In this document: piece after piece, positions 1-9,786 of the stretch
Layout of the letters: each line of letters begins with the position of its first letter
Position numbering within the stretch: position 1 is the stretch's first letter
From: Lysobacter enzymogenes
GTDB lineage: Bacteria > Pseudomonadota > Gammaproteobacteria > Xanthomonadales > Xanthomonadaceae
NCBI RefSeq assembly: GCF_023617245.1
Contig: NZ_CP067396.1
Span: 3,844,001 to 3,908,000, forward strand
Length of the DNA stretch: 64,000 bases
Reading direction: 5' to 3'
The notes under the pieces: model-generated
Databases searched by the model: none
Seen by the model: only the letters and a program-made list of their open reading frames with translations
Told to the model about the DNA's origin: nothing
Position numbers and translations under genes: made by a program

Positions 1-60
1 GAAATCGCGCAGGTCTTCGCGCAGCAGGTCGAGGGGATTGTCGTCGCGGGTCTGGGACAT
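1..60 (-). CDS. hisC: histidinol-phosphate aminotransferase, N-terminal fragment
   Basis: Only the first 20 codons are present; the gene runs off the left edge. The visible start reads MSQTRDDNPLDLLREDLRDF, and the LDLLREDL stretch resembles the beginning of proteobacterial HisC, a PLP enzyme of histidine biosynthesis. It lies 65 bp downstream of hisD on the same strand, the expected hisG-hisD-hisC order. The identification rests on the short match plus gene order. Confidence 0.75.
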   Translation of the reverse strand, partial: MSQTRDDNPLDLLREDLRDF

Positions 61-125
61 GGTCGGGCCGGTGATCCGTTGTGCTTGGTTCTGCAATCGT
101 CCGGCGCCGGGCCGGACGGACTCGC

Positions 126-1478
126 TCAGGCGCGCTGCGCCGGGGCCGCGGCCTCGGCCAGCGCCGCCAGCCGCAACGCCACCGCCTCGCGGTGCGCGTC
201 CAGCCCTTCGGCCTGCGCCAGCACCACCGCGCAGGGGCCGATTTCCTGCAGCCCGCGCGGCTGCACTTCCTGCACCGTGATCGCGACCTGGAAGCTTGCG
301 ACGTTGAGGCCGCCGGAATAGCGCGCCGCGCCGCTGGTCGGCAGGACGTGGTTGGTGCCGCTGCAATAATCGCCCAGCGCTTCCGGCGCCCAGTCGCCGA
401 GGAACACCGAACCGGCGGCCTCGACCTGCGCCAGCCACGCGCGCGCGTCGCGCAGGGCCAGGATCAGGTGCTCGGGCGCGTAGCGGTTGCTGACCTGCAT
501 CGCGCTGGCGATGGAATCGACCTGGATCGAGCGCGACTTGGCCAGCGCCGCGCGCGCGGTGTCGGCGCGCGAGAGCCGCGCCAGCTGGCGTTCGAGTTCG
601 ACATCGACCGCATCGAGCAGGGCCGCGTCGTCGCTGAGCAGGATCACCTGCGAGTCGGCGCCGTGCTCGGCCTGCGACAGCAGGTCGGCGGCGACGAAGT
701 CGGCGCGCGCGCCGGCGTCGGCGATCACCAGCACTTCCGACGGCCCGGCCGGCATGTCGATGGCGGCGCCGCCTTCCAGCAGCGCGACCTGGCGCTTGGC
801 TTCGGTGACGTAGGCGTTGCCCGGGCCGAACAGCTTGTCGCACTTGCCGATGCTGTCGCTGCCGAACGCCATCGCCGCGATCGCCTGGGCGCCGCCGACC
901 TTGTAGACCTTGCCGATGCCGCAACGCCGCGCCGCATACAGCACCGCCGGGTCGGCGCTGCCGTCCTTGCGCGGCGGCGTGCACAGCACCACCTCGCGGC
1001 AGCCGGCCAGCCGCGCCGGCACGCCGAGCATCAACGCGGTCGAGGGCAGCGGCGCGGAACCGGCCGGCACGTACAGGCCGACCCGCGGGATCGGCCGCAG
1101 CACGCGCTCGCAGCGCACGCCCTCGGCGGTGTCCAGGGCGTAGGCCGGGGTCATGCCGGCGGCGTGGAAGCGTTCGATCCGGCGCGCGGCCTCGTCGATC
1201 GCGGCGCGCAGTTGCGCGCTCAACGCGGCGTCGGCGGCTTCGAATTCGGCCTGGCCGACGGCGAAAGATTCCAGCGCGACGCCGTCGAAGCGCTGGCCGA
1301 AGCGGCGCAGCGCGGCGTCGCCGTCGGCGCGCACCTCGGCCAGGATCGCGGCGACCGCGTCGGCGGTGGCCTGGCGGGTTTCCTGGGCCGGACGGCGCAG
1401 CGCCTGCGCGCGCGCGTCGGCGCTCAACGCGCCCCACTGGTAGCGCTGCATCGCAGCGGCGGTCGCGGGGAGGTTCAT
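126..1478 (-). CDS. hisD: histidinol dehydrogenase
   Basis: Encodes 450 aa, a normal HisD length. HisD oxidises L-histidinol to L-histidine in two NAD+-dependent steps in the cytoplasm. Visible family motifs include [33 protein letters not shown], the [13 protein letters not shown] segment, and the Zn-ligand region [12 protein letters not shown] with [13 protein letters not shown] and a C-terminal His (EGLDAH). The start ATG overlaps the hisG stop in an ATGA arrangement (1475-1478), so the two are probably translationally coupled. A longer open frame continues upstream, but this ATG is where HisD homology begins ([15 protein letters not shown]). Confidence 0.96.
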   Translation of the reverse strand: MNLPATAAAMQRYQWGALSADARAQALRRPAQETRQATADAVAAILAEVRADGDAALRRFGQRFDGVALESFAVGQAEFEAADAALSAQLRAAIDEAARRIERFHAAGMTPAYALDTAEGVRCERVLRPIPRVGLYVPAGSAPLPSTALMLGVPARLAGCREVVLCTPPRKDGSADPAVLYAARRCGIGKVYKVGGAQAIAAMAFGSDSIGKCDKLFGPGNAYVTEAKRQVALLEGGAAIDMPAGPSEVLVIADAGARADFVAADLLSQAEHGADSQVILLSDDAALLDAVDVELERQLARLSRADTARAALAKSRSIQVDSIASAMQVSNRYAPEHLILALRDARAWLAQVEAAGSVFLGDWAPEALGDYCSGTNHVLPTSGAARYSGGLNVASFQVAITVQEVQPRGLQEIGPCAVVLAQAEGLDAHREAVALRLAALAEAAAPAQRA

Positions 1479-2389
1479 GCCAGCATCCCTTCCACCGGCA
1501 GCACCATCAGCCCGCGCGCGCCGGCGCGCTTGAGTTCCTCCAGCCGCTGCCAGGTCACCGCGCCGTGGCACAGCGCCTGCAGGGCGACGTCGTCGCCGTC
1601 GTCCAGGCGCATCACCGTGGGCTGTTCGGCATCGGGCAGCAGCGGCAGCAGTTCGCTCAGTAGGCCGCGCGGCGCCTGGAACATCAGCAGCTTGCTGTTG
1701 CGCACGCGCAGCGCGCCGTCGAGCCGGCGCAGCAGCAGGTCGGCCAGTTCGCCGCGCACGTCGTCGAAGCGGTCGACCGGCCCGGCCAGCACCGCCTCGC
1801 TCTCGACCAGCGTCTGCACCGCCTTGAGCTGGTTGGCCGACAGCGTGGCGCCGCTGGAGACGAGGTCGCAGATCGCCTCGGCCTGGCCCAGGCGCGGGGC
1901 GATCTCCACCGAACCCGACAGCAGTACCACCTGCGCGTCCACGCCCTGCTGCGCCAGCCACTGCGTCAGCAGCGCCGGATAGCTGGTGGCGATGCGCTTG
2001 CCGGCCAGGTCCTGCGACCCCTGCCATTGCCAGGCGTCGGGCACGGCGATGGCCAGGCGGCAGCCGCCGAAACCGAGCGCGCGCCATTCGCGGAACGCCG
2101 GCGCGCGGCCGTTGCCGCGGCGGTCGCCGTCCTGTTCCAGCAGCACGTTGCGGCCGACCACGCCGAGGTCGCAGACGCCGTCGGCGATCAGTCCGGGGAT
2201 GTCGTCGTCGCGCACCAGCAGCAGGTCCACCGGCAGGGTTTCGCCGTAGCAGAACAGGCGGTCGCGGCTCTCGCGCCAGCTCAGACCGCAGGCGGCGAGC
2301 AGTTGCCGGGCCGGGTCGGCGAGGCGGCCGGACTTCTGGATCGCGATGCGCAGGCGGTCGCGCACGGCGGCACTGGCGGGAGGGCTCAT
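1475..2389 (-). CDS. hisG: ATP phosphoribosyltransferase
   Basis: 304 aa. HisG condenses ATP with PRPP, the first committed step of histidine synthesis, and is usually feedback-inhibited by histidine. The N-terminus reads [26 protein letters not shown], then [28 protein letters not shown], and the PRPP-binding stretch [15 protein letters not shown]. The length and a C-terminal regulatory domain ([20 protein letters not shown] onward) indicate the long, hisZ-independent form. It is the second gene of the his operon, 71 bp below the TrpR-like regulator. Confidence 0.95.
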   Translation of the reverse strand: MSPPASAAVRDRLRIAIQKSGRLADPARQLLAACGLSWRESRDRLFCYGETLPVDLLLVRDDDIPGLIADGVCDLGVVGRNVLLEQDGDRRGNGRAPAFREWRALGFGGCRLAIAVPDAWQWQGSQDLAGKRIATSYPALLTQWLAQQGVDAQVVLLSGSVEIAPRLGQAEAICDLVSSGATLSANQLKAVQTLVESEAVLAGPVDRFDDVRGELADLLLRRLDGALRVRNSKLLMFQAPRGLLSELLPLLPDAEQPTVMRLDDGDDVALQALCHGAVTWQRLEELKRAGARGLMVLPVEGMLA

Positions 2390-2460
2390 GGACTCGGTCT
2401 CGGGGGAAGGCGTGGGCGGTGCGGGCCGGCGGACGCCGGCGGCGGCGGATGCAGCGGCCG

Positions 2461-2775
2461 TCAGCGATGTCGCGGGCCGCGGCGCTGCAGGGCCGCGGCG
2501 TAGCCGCCGGCGCCGCGCTCGAGCACGCGCGCGACCCGGCCGATGGTGGTCACGCTGACCTGGGTGCGCTCGTGGATCTCGCGGTACGGCACGCCCTCGT
2601 CGAGCAACGGCACCACCCGCCAGCGGTCGCTCATCGCTTCCAGTTCGGCCGGGGTGCACAGGTCTTCGAGGAAGGCGCGCACCTGCTCCGGCGCGCGCAA
2701 CGCGGACAGGGCCGCGGCGAGTTCGCCGAGGGCGTCTTCGGTGGCTTCGACGGTGGCGACGGCGCGGCGCTTCAT
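2461..2775 (-). CDS. TrpR-family (YerC/YecD-like) regulator heading the his operon
   Basis: 104 aa of the TrpR superfamily: an all-helical N-terminus ([24 protein letters not shown]), then [22 protein letters not shown] and the helix-turn-helix [24 protein letters not shown], with the TT-IGR recognition-helix pattern of the family. It is the first gene of hisG-hisD-hisC, a position known for TrpR-like proteins in Xanthomonadales, where such a protein has been proposed as a histidine-responsive repressor (from memory, called HisR). The ATG at 2775 is preferred over an in-frame GTG at 2889, because that GTG would fall at the edge of a palindrome that looks like an operator. Confidence 0.85.
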   Translation of the reverse strand: MKRRAVATVEATEDALGELAAALSALRAPEQVRAFLEDLCTPAELEAMSDRWRVVPLLDEGVPYREIHERTQVSVTTIGRVARVLERGAGGYAAALQRRGPRHR

Positions 2776-2888
2776 GGACGGGGTTCGGATCCGGGGTTGC
2801 GGTTGCGCGAGGCCGCGCGGGAAACAGGGAACCGAACCGGTTGCGGCCGGTCCGGCGCGCGGACCGCCTCGAAGGCCGACCCAGCGCA

Positions 2889-2916
2889 CTAATGTGCTAA
2901 CGCGTTAATACATTAG
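2889..2916. promoter_or_regulatory. 28-bp near-perfect palindrome, candidate operator of the his operon
   Basis: The arms read CTAATGT...ACATTAG around the core TAACGCGTTA; only two positions per half break perfect dyad symmetry. It lies 113 bp upstream of the TrpR-like gene in an otherwise GC-rich leader. TrpR-type operators are long dyads with CTAG/CTAA-like half-sites, so autoregulation by the adjacent protein is the natural inference. The site also contains AT-rich TTAATA-type sequence that could overlap a -10 box. Confidence 0.6.
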
Positions 2917-3035
2917 ACCGGGCGACGGCCGCGCGTCAAGCCGTCCGGCCCGCCGCGGTAATTGCGTTAAGACCTCAGGCACGCCTCGCGCGCCTGTCGC
3001 GCCGGCGCCCCGCTTCTCCCCTGCCCGGCGCAACG

Positions 3036-4976
3036 ATGAGTGCCGGCTCCCGGTCAAGGACGCCCCGGCCCAGCACGATGAATACGCCCCCTGCCCGTTC
3101 CGTGCGCCGCCCGCCGCCATTGCAGACACCGCTGCGCCGGCCGTCCCCATGGCGGTCGCTGCCGTGGTGGTTGCTGCTGGCGCTGCTGCTGGCCGGCTTT
3201 AGCCCCCTCGCCGCCGCGCAACGCCCGCTCGAACTCGGCCGCCAGGACGGCGAAACGGCGCTGGCGCCGTTCACCGCCTACCACCACGACCCCGACGGCC
3301 GCCTCGACCTCGCCGGCGCCGAACGCGCGCTGGCCGCAGGCGGGTTCCGGCCGCTGCCCGGCGGCAACAGCTCGTTCGGCTTCCAGCGCGGCGCCTACTG
3401 GTTCCACATCGCCGCGCGCAACGCCGACGCCGACACCCCGCGCTGGCTGCTGGTGCAGGGCTTCGCCCTGAGCGACCGCCTCGACGTCTACACCGTCGCC
3501 CACGGCACCGACGGCGCGCGCGTGCGCCACCAGGCCGGCGGCGACAGCCTGCCGTTCGCGGCGCGCGCGATCCGCTACCGCCATCCGAACTTCTGGATCG
3601 ACCTGCCGGCCGGCCAGCGCGTGGACCTGTTCGTGCGCGTGCAAAGCCAGAGCTCGATGCAGGTGCCGCTGACCCTGTACTCGCCCAGCGCGTTCACCGG
3701 GCTGGCGCGCGACGCGCAACTGGGCATCGGCCTGTACTACGGCATCCTGCTGGCGCTGTTCTTCTACAACCTGGTGCTGTGGCTGAGCCTGCGCGATTCG
3801 AGCTACTTCTGGTATCTGTTCCACATCTGCGCGTTCGGCCTGGTGCTGCTGACCCTCAACGGCCTGGGTTTCGAATACCTGTGGCCGCGCTCGCCGTGGC
3901 TGGCCGACCACTCGGTGCCGCTGTCGATCTGCCTGGCGCAGGTGGGCATGCAACAGTTCGCGCGCACCTTCCTCGGCCTGGCGCAACGCTGGCGCTTCGG
4001 CGACCGGGTCGGCCTGGGCATGATCGGGTTCTTCGTGCTGCTGGGATTGATCGCGACCCAGGCGCCCTACCGCATCGTCACCCCGATCGCCTCGGCCGCG
4101 GTGTTCGTCTCCATCGCCTGGATCGCGGTGGCGACCGTGGTGGTGCTGCGCCGCGGCTACAAGCCGGCGCGGCTGTTCCTGCTGGCGTGGTCGGCGTTCC
4201 TGCTCGGCACCGGCATGTTCGCGGCGATCGCCTTCGACCTGCTGCCGAAGGTGTTCATCACCGAATACGGCGTGCAGATCGGCTCGGCCCTGGAGATGCT
4301 GCTGTTGTCGGTGGCGCTGGGCTACCGCTACGCCTCGCTGCGCAACGAGAACGAACGGATCGTGCGCGAGGCCAAGGAGCAGCTCGAACACAAGGTCGAG
4401 CAGCGCACCGGCGAGCTGCGCACCGCGCTGGCGCAGTTGGAGAAAGCCCACGACCGCCTGCGCGAGACCGCCCAGCGCGACGGCCTGACCGGCCTGCACA
4501 ACCGTAGCCACTTCCGCGAGGCGTTCGAATCCTTGCTGCACCGCGCGCGCCGCCAGAGTCGGCCGCTGGCGCTGATGATGATCGACCTGGACCACTTCAA
4601 GCAGATCAACGACCACCACGGCCACCTGGTCGGCGACGAATGCCTGCGCTGGGCCGCCGGCCTGATCTCGCAGACGCTGGCTCCGCACCACGCGCTGCTG
4701 GCGCGTTTCGGCGGCGAGGAGTTCGTCGCGGTGTTGCCGGACCACGACCTCGACGCCGGCTCGCGCGTGGCCGAAGCCCTGCGCCTGCGCCTGCGCGCGC
4801 AGCCCTGCCCCAGCCGCAGCCACGACATCCCGGTCACCGCCAGCATCGGCGTGCACGAGATCGCGCCGGATTCGGACCTCGGCGTCGAGGCGGCGCTGCA
4901 GTTCGCCGACCAGGCGCTGTACCTGGCCAAGGCCGGCGGACGCGACTGCGTGCGGCTGTGGGGCGCGGCGGCGTAA
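3036..4976 (+). CDS. 7TMR-DISM diguanylate cyclase (GGDEF)
   Basis: 646 aa. After a short basic N-terminus there is a membrane segment (WWLLLALLLAGFSPLAAA, about 44-61), a periplasmic 7TMR-DISMED2-like sensory domain (about 65-220), a block of seven membrane helices (about 225-440), a coiled-coil linker and a C-terminal GGDEF domain. The catalytic loop is GGEEF at residues 559-563, preceded by DGLTGLHNR and MMIDLDHFKQIND, so synthesis of c-di-GMP from two GTP is expected. No RxxD inhibitory site is present at the usual place upstream of the loop. A second ATG at 3078 is a possible start; neither has a strong Shine-Dalgarno. It is monocistronic, with an unknown extracellular ligand. Confidence 0.9.
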   Translation: MSAGSRSRTPRPSTMNTPPARSVRRPPPLQTPLRRPSPWRSLPWWLLLALLLAGFSPLAAAQRPLELGRQDGETALAPFTAYHHDPDGRLDLAGAERALAAGGFRPLPGGNSSFGFQRGAYWFHIAARNADADTPRWLLVQGFALSDRLDVYTVAHGTDGARVRHQAGGDSLPFAARAIRYRHPNFWIDLPAGQRVDLFVRVQSQSSMQVPLTLYSPSAFTGLARDAQLGIGLYYGILLALFFYNLVLWLSLRDSSYFWYLFHICAFGLVLLTLNGLGFEYLWPRSPWLADHSVPLSICLAQVGMQQFARTFLGLAQRWRFGDRVGLGMIGFFVLLGLIATQAPYRIVTPIASAAVFVSIAWIAVATVVVLRRGYKPARLFLLAWSAFLLGTGMFAAIAFDLLPKVFITEYGVQIGSALEMLLLSVALGYRYASLRNENERIVREAKEQLEHKVEQRTGELRTALAQLEKAHDRLRETAQRDGLTGLHNRSHFREAFESLLHRARRQSRPLALMMIDLDHFKQINDHHGHLVGDECLRWAAGLISQTLAPHHALLARFGGEEFVAVLPDHDLDAGSRVAEALRLRLRAQPCPSRSHDIPVTASIGVHEIAPDSDLGVEAALQFADQALYLAKAGGRDCVRLWGAAA

Positions 4977-5011
4977 GCGCTACGACTCAGGCCCAGCGCC
5001 GCGGGCGCAAC

Positions 5012-5560
5012 TCAGGCCGGCGGCGCGTACATCACGTCCGAGCGCAGCGCGTACTTCGTGCCCTGCTCCACCGCCGCACCTTCGTGCCAGGTGTCGTGCA
5101 CGAACAGCAGCGCATCGCCGGCGCGCGGCGCGACCCGGAAACCGCGGAACGCGGTGTCGCCGCCGACGAAGCCATCGTTGAGATAGACCAGCAGGGTCAG
5201 CTTGCTCAGCCGGCCGTCTTCGCTCCACGGCCCGTCCTTGTGCATGCGGAAGCGCTGGCTGGGACCGTACTTGTAGAAGCGCAGCGCGCGCGGCAGGCCG
5301 CAGGCGGTTTCGCCGTCGAGCGCCGGCAAGCCGGCCTGTTGCAGACGCTGCCACAGCCGTTCGACCCACGGCGGCGATTCGAACACCACGCGCTCGTTGT
5401 TGCGCACATGGGCCATCGATTTCTGCCCGCCGTCGGCGGTGCGCACGCCGGCGGGTTCGAAGCCGCGGGCTTCGGCCAGGGCGATCAGCGCTTCGCATTC
5501 GGCGGGCGACAGCAGGCCGGCGACGGTGAAGACGGTCTCGGTGTGGTGGATCGTTTGCAT
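5012..5560 (-). CDS. 2OG-Fe(II) oxygenase (prolyl 4-hydroxylase-like)
   Basis: 182 aa with a complete double-stranded beta-helix active site: H107 and D109 in RMHKDGP, the distal H159 in HDTWHEG, and R173 in KYALRSD for 2-oxoglutarate binding. This is the P4Hc-type arrangement, and the short stand-alone length fits bacterial members. The substrate cannot be read from sequence; the family hydroxylates amino-acid residues or small molecules. It is convergent with the diguanylate cyclase (35-bp gap) and separated from the ammonia-lyase by an inverted repeat. Confidence 0.85.
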   Translation of the reverse strand: MQTIHHTETVFTVAGLLSPAECEALIALAEARGFEPAGVRTADGGQKSMAHVRNNERVVFESPPWVERLWQRLQQAGLPALDGETACGLPRALRFYKYGPSQRFRMHKDGPWSEDGRLSKLTLLVYLNDGFVGGDTAFRGFRVAPRAGDALLFVHDTWHEGAAVEQGTKYALRSDVMYAPPA

Positions 5561-5597
5561 GGCGGCGGTCCTTGGCCTTGGACTGGCATGTCGCTCT

Positions 5598-5682
5598 TGT
5601 GGGAGGGACTTCAGTCCCGACGCTCTTGTGCCAGATCGCGGCGACCGGAGCGAACAGCGTCGGGACTGAAGTCCCTCCCACA
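5598..5682. repeat. REP-like inverted repeat, 27-bp perfect arms
   Basis: The left arm (5598-5624) and right arm (5656-5682) are exact reverse complements, separated by 31 bp. Each arm carries GGGACTTCAGTCCC, itself a palindrome. A truncated third copy of the arm end (CCCTCCCACAACAG) follows at about 5691-5705. Such GTGGGAGGGACTTCAGTCCC elements look like dispersed extragenic palindromes of this genus. The element lies between two genes transcribed leftward and could form a stable mRNA hairpin. Confidence 0.85.
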
Positions 5683-5777
5683 ACAGAAGCCCCTCCCACA
5701 ACAGCGGCCGCCTCGCTTGCACGGCCGATCCTGCGAGCGCGCGCCCTCTCCCGCGAACGGGAGAGAGCGCTGACGAC

Positions 5778-7694
5778 TCAATGCTGCATCTCGGCCCGCA
5801 CCGCCGACAGCACGCTGCCGTCGCGCACCAGCTGCACCGCGGTGGCGACTTCGCCGTCGAGCGCGCGGTCGTGGTCGAGGAACGCGATCGATTCGCGCAG
5901 CTTGGCGTGGGCGATGGCGACCGCGCGGCCCGGACGGAATTCCTCGGCGGCCGACAGCTCCGCGCGCAGGCCTTCGACTTCGGCCAGGAACTCGGCGTGG
6001 TCGGCCGCGCCGGCGACCGGGCCGCCGGCGACCTTGACCGCCAGCGTCGCGGCGTCGGCGCGGTCGGCCAGATCGCGCGCGGCGTTGATCATGTCGCGAC
6101 GCAGGTCCAGCGCCTGGGCGGCGGTGTACAGCTCCAGCGCCAGCACCTTGCCCAGGTCGTCGGCCATCGCCAGCACATGGCGCGCCTCGTTGGCGCCCAT
6201 CGAGACGTGGTCTTCGGCGTTGGCGCTGGTCGGAATCGAATACACCGAGGCCGGATGCGCGCGACTGGACAAGTCGTTGACGATGGCCGCGGCGGTGTAC
6301 TGCACGATCATGTGGCCCGACTCGGTCGCGTCCTCGTTGCCGATCAAGAAGCCCGGCAGGCCGTCGTTGGTGGCCGGGTCGACCAGCTTGTTGAGGCGGC
6401 GCTCGGAGATGCTCGCCAGCACCGGGATCGCGGCCTTGACGTAGCTCATCGCCAGCGCCAGCGGCATGCCGTGGAAATGGCCGGCGGAGATCACCTGCTG
6501 CTCGACGTGCTCGGCCTGCGCGTCGGGGAACACGATCGGGTTGTCGGTCAGCGAGTTGAGCTCGATCTCCAGCACCCGCGCGGCCTGGGCGATGGCGTCG
6601 CGGACCGCGCCGTGCACCTGCGGGATGCAGCGCAGCGAATAGCTGTCCTGCGGCTGGTGCTTCTTGCCGCCGCGGAACGGACGGAAACGGGTGTAGAACT
6701 TCTCGCGGCCGTGGCGCTGGCCGAACGGCACCCAATCCCAGCCGATGTCGAAGCTCAGCTGCTGCGCGGCTTCGGTGTCCCAGCTCTGCGGCAGCCACGG
6801 GCGGAAGCGCGGCACCAGGTGGTACGGAATGTCGGCCAGGGTCGAGCCGTCGAGCAGCGTGCGCAGGTTCTGCGCCACCTTGACCTGGCCCGGATGCGGG
6901 CGCAGCGCATGCACTTCCGGCGCGAACGCACCCAGGCGGCCGGCGAAGGCGTCGATGGTCATCGCCGCGGCGAGGTCGGCGGTGTCGAGCAGGTCTTCGA
7001 GCTTGCTCAGCGCCAGCACGCCGCAGGCCAGCATCTGCGCGGTGCCGTTGTTGAGCGCCAGGCCTTCCTTGTACGACAGCTTCACCGGCGTAAGGCCGGC
7101 GCGCTCCAGCGCCTGCGCGCCCGGCATGCGCTCGCCCTCATAGAACGCTTCGCCGCCGCCGAGCAGGACGATGGCCAAGTGCGACAGCGGCGCGAGGTCG
7201 CCGCTGGCGCCGACCGAGCCCAGCTGCGGCACCACCGGCACGATGCCGGCGTTGAGCAGGTCGGTCAGCGCCTGCAGGGTCTGCACGCGGATGCCCGAGT
7301 GGCCGCGCATCAGGGTGTTGACGCGGATGCACAACATCGCGCGCACGATCTCCGGCGCGAACGCCTCGCCCACGCACACCGCATGGGTGACGATGAGGTT
7401 GCGCTGCAGCTCTTCGTGCAGGGTTTCCTGCGAACGCTTGGCGCCCGGCAACTGGTCGCGCAGGTGGTGCGCGCCGAGCAGGCGGTCGGCGTTGCTGCCG
7501 AAACCGGTGGACACGCCGTAGATGGGCTCTTCGCGGCGCACCTGCTCGGCCAGGAAGTCGGCCGCGCGCGCCACCGCCGGGAGCTGTTCGGCGGACAGTT
7601 CGACCTGCGCGCCGTAGGCCACGGCGACGAGCTGGGACCGCGTCAGCGAGCGGCCGTCGAGTCGGATCTTGTTCAAAGCTGGGGTTCTCCGCAT
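5778..7694 (-). CDS. histidine/aromatic amino acid ammonia-lyase (MIO family), oversized
   Basis: 638 aa, clearly longer than typical HutH (about 510). The MIO prosthetic-group triad Ala-Ser-Gly is present in GSVGASGDLAPLSHLA, with IYGVSTGFGSNAD upstream and SYKEGLALNNGTAQM, QDSYSLRCIPQVHG and IPTSANAEDHVSMG downstream. The selectivity position carries Thr-His (LIVTHA), close to the Ser-His of histidine lyases and unlike Phe-Leu (PAL) or His-Leu (TAL). An extra segment of about 45 residues (between ADIPYH and KKHQPQDSYSLR) accounts for part of the length. The Glu expected in the SENK motif of HutH aligns with Asp. No hutU, hutI or hutG is adjacent, so a catabolic role is not assured. Confidence 0.8.
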   Translation of the reverse strand: MRRTPALNKIRLDGRSLTRSQLVAVAYGAQVELSAEQLPAVARAADFLAEQVRREEPIYGVSTGFGSNADRLLGAHHLRDQLPGAKRSQETLHEELQRNLIVTHAVCVGEAFAPEIVRAMLCIRVNTLMRGHSGIRVQTLQALTDLLNAGIVPVVPQLGSVGASGDLAPLSHLAIVLLGGGEAFYEGERMPGAQALERAGLTPVKLSYKEGLALNNGTAQMLACGVLALSKLEDLLDTADLAAAMTIDAFAGRLGAFAPEVHALRPHPGQVKVAQNLRTLLDGSTLADIPYHLVPRFRPWLPQSWDTEAAQQLSFDIGWDWVPFGQRHGREKFYTRFRPFRGGKKHQPQDSYSLRCIPQVHGAVRDAIAQAARVLEIELNSLTDNPIVFPDAQAEHVEQQVISAGHFHGMPLALAMSYVKAAIPVLASISERRLNKLVDPATNDGLPGFLIGNEDATESGHMIVQYTAAAIVNDLSSRAHPASVYSIPTSANAEDHVSMGANEARHVLAMADDLGKVLALELYTAAQALDLRRDMINAARDLADRADAATLAVKVAGGPVAGAADHAEFLAEVEGLRAELSAAEEFRPGRAVAIAHAKLRESIAFLDHDRALDGEVATAVQLVRDGSVLSAVRAEMQH

Positions 7695-7760
7695 CGCACC
7701 CTGGCGATCATCTGCGCGGCGCCGGCGGATCGGCGGCGCGCATACTCGGGAGTCGGTGCG

Positions 7761-7797
7761 TCAGACAAAAGGAAACCGCGGCCCGCACGGGCCGCGG
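7761..7797 (-). terminator. Rho-independent terminator after hisS
   Basis: Read on the minus strand, a perfect GC-rich hairpin (stem CCGCGGCCCG, 7776-7797) is followed by a T-rich tract (TTTCCTTTTGT). It lies 160 bp downstream of the hisS stop and just upstream of the ammonia-lyase start, so the two genes are probably separate transcription units. Confidence 0.8.
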
Positions 7798-7959
7798 CGT
7801 GGGTGTCGGCTTGCGCCGATGCTGCAGCCGGCGCCGGACGATGCCGGCGCGGCGAATGCCGGCGATGCGGCGCGCTCGGCGCCGCCCCGCCTTGCGCGCG
7901 CGCCGCCGGCCGCGCGCGCGATGCGCGCCCGCGGCCGACGCGACGGGCGCGCGCGAGGA

Positions 7960-9342
7960 TCACTTCATGACCCGCGACTGTTCCAGCTCGACCCGCAACG
8001 TGCGCGCGAGCTCGCCGCGCGCGACCTCGAACTGGTCCTCGCGGCGCAGGTCCTTGACCGTGGCGGTGCCCTTGGCGATCTCGTTCTCGCCCAGCACCAC
8101 CACGAAGCGGATGCCGGCGCGGTCGGCGTACTTGAACTGCTTGCCGAGCTTGGACGGCTCCATCACCACTTCGGTGTTGAGCCCGCCGGCGCGCAGTTCG
8201 CTGGCCAGCGCCAGGCATTGCGGCAGCTGCGCGTCGTCCATCTGGGCGATCAGCACCTGCACGCTGCTGTCGGCGGTGCTGACCAACTTGGCCTCCTGCA
8301 GCTGCCAGAACAAGCGGGTCAAGCCGATGGAGATGCCCACGCCCGGCAATTTCGACTTGGTGTAGTGGCTGGCCAGGTCCTCGTAACGGCCGCCCGAACA
8401 GATCGAACCCAACTGCGGGTAATCGTTGAGCGTGGTCTCGTAGACCGTGCCGGTGTAGTAGTCCAGGCCGCGGGCGATGGAGAAGTTCAGCGCGTAGTTG
8501 GCTTCCGGCACGCCCAGCGCGCGGATCAGTTCCAGCACCTCGCGCAGTTCGGCCACGCCCTGGCGCAGCGAGTCGTTGCCCTCGCCCAGCGCGGCCAGCT
8601 TGGCCAGCGCGTCGGCGTGCGAGGTCGAGCGCGTCTCGACGAAGGCCAGGATGGTCGCCACCGCCTGCGCCGACAGGCCGAAGCCTTCGCCGGTCAGGGT
8701 CTCGCGCACGTAGTCGGCGCCGCGCTTGTCGAGCTTGTCGACCTCGCGCAGCACCAGCGCCTGCAGTTCGCCGTCGGCCACGCCCTGGGCCTCGAAGAAG
8801 CCGCGTAGCAGCTTGCGGTTGTTGAGCTGGATGGTGAAGGCGCCGATGTCGAGCTCGGAGAACACCGCATAGATGCAGGCCGGCAGCTCGGCGTCGTAGC
8901 GCACGCTGAGGCTGTCCTTGCCGATCACGTCGATGTCGCACTGGTAGAACTCGCGGTAGCGGCCGCGCTGCTGGCGCTCGCCGCGGTAGACGCGCTGCAT
9001 CTGGTAGCGGCGGAACGGGAACGCCAGCTCGGCCTCGTGCTCGGCCACGTAGCGCGCCAGCGGCACGGTCAGGTCGAAGCGCAGCGCCAGCTCGGGCACG
9101 GCGCGGCCGTCCTGCGCGCTCTTCTCGCGCGAACCGGTCGACTCGACGAAGTACACCTGGCGCTCGGTCTCGCCGCCGGACTTGGTCAGCAGCACCTCGG
9201 TCAGCTCCATCACCGGCGTTTCCACCGGCAGGAAGCCGAAGCGTTCGAAATTGCGGCGGATCGTGTCGAGCATGCGCTGGAACGCGATCTGGTCACGGGG
9301 CAGCAGCTCCATGACCCCGGGCGGGGTGCGAGGCTTGATCAA
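7960..9342 (-). CDS. hisS: histidine--tRNA ligase
   Basis: 460 aa class II aminoacyl-tRNA synthetase that charges tRNA-His. Visible elements are the N-terminal [15 protein letters not shown], motif 2 ([29 protein letters not shown]), the histidine-specific signature [12 protein letters not shown], motif 3 ([12 protein letters not shown]) and the C-terminal anticodon-binding domain ([24 protein letters not shown] onward). The length is normal. It is followed by a terminator hairpin. Confidence 0.96.
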   Translation of the reverse strand: MIKPRTPPGVMELLPRDQIAFQRMLDTIRRNFERFGFLPVETPVMELTEVLLTKSGGETERQVYFVESTGSREKSAQDGRAVPELALRFDLTVPLARYVAEHEAELAFPFRRYQMQRVYRGERQQRGRYREFYQCDIDVIGKDSLSVRYDAELPACIYAVFSELDIGAFTIQLNNRKLLRGFFEAQGVADGELQALVLREVDKLDKRGADYVRETLTGEGFGLSAQAVATILAFVETRSTSHADALAKLAALGEGNDSLRQGVAELREVLELIRALGVPEANYALNFSIARGLDYYTGTVYETTLNDYPQLGSICSGGRYEDLASHYTKSKLPGVGISIGLTRLFWQLQEAKLVSTADSSVQVLIAQMDDAQLPQCLALASELRAGGLNTEVVMEPSKLGKQFKYADRAGIRFVVVLGENEIAKGTATVKDLRREDQFEVARGELARTLRVELEQSRVMK

Positions 9343-9664
9343 GTCAGACTCCGAATTACTGCGATGGCGCGAGAAGGGCGGCCCGGATCGGCGCCGGCGC
9401 GCGCTGCACCAGCGCGCGCGGCGGGCCTCGCCGGCATGGCGCTTAGTTTAGCGATTGCGGGCCGTCCGGTCGGTAGCGGCCGTCCGTCCGCGCGCCTTCG
9501 CGCCCGACGCCCGCGCCCGCCCGGCTTTGCCGATGCGGCGACAAGCCCGCCGCGACGCGGTTTTGCGCCCATCCGCGACCGGCGGCGCAACCGGAATGAA
9601 ATTTTTCTGTCGTCCCCTCTTGCACGCCCCCGGGAGCGCCGCTAGAATTTGCGGCTCACGAAGT

Positions 9665-9742
<78 letters not shown>

Positions 9743-9763
9743 TAAAATCAAGGCATTACAGAG

Positions 9764-9786
9764 AACCGGCCTCGCGCCGGTTTTTT
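9764..9786 (+). terminator. terminator downstream of tRNA-Pro (island-borne copy)
   Basis: Stem AACCGGC/GCCGGTT with loop CTCGC, followed by TTTTTT. The original chromosomal copy, with the same loop and a very similar stem, now lies beyond attR at 21981-22007. The island therefore carries a substitute terminator for the tRNA it interrupts. Confidence 0.88.

Noticed and set aside
7796..7970. genes in the hisS/ammonia-lyase gap
   Set aside because: Frames here are Ala/Arg-rich and lack starts; the stretch is the hisS 3' trailer with a terminator.
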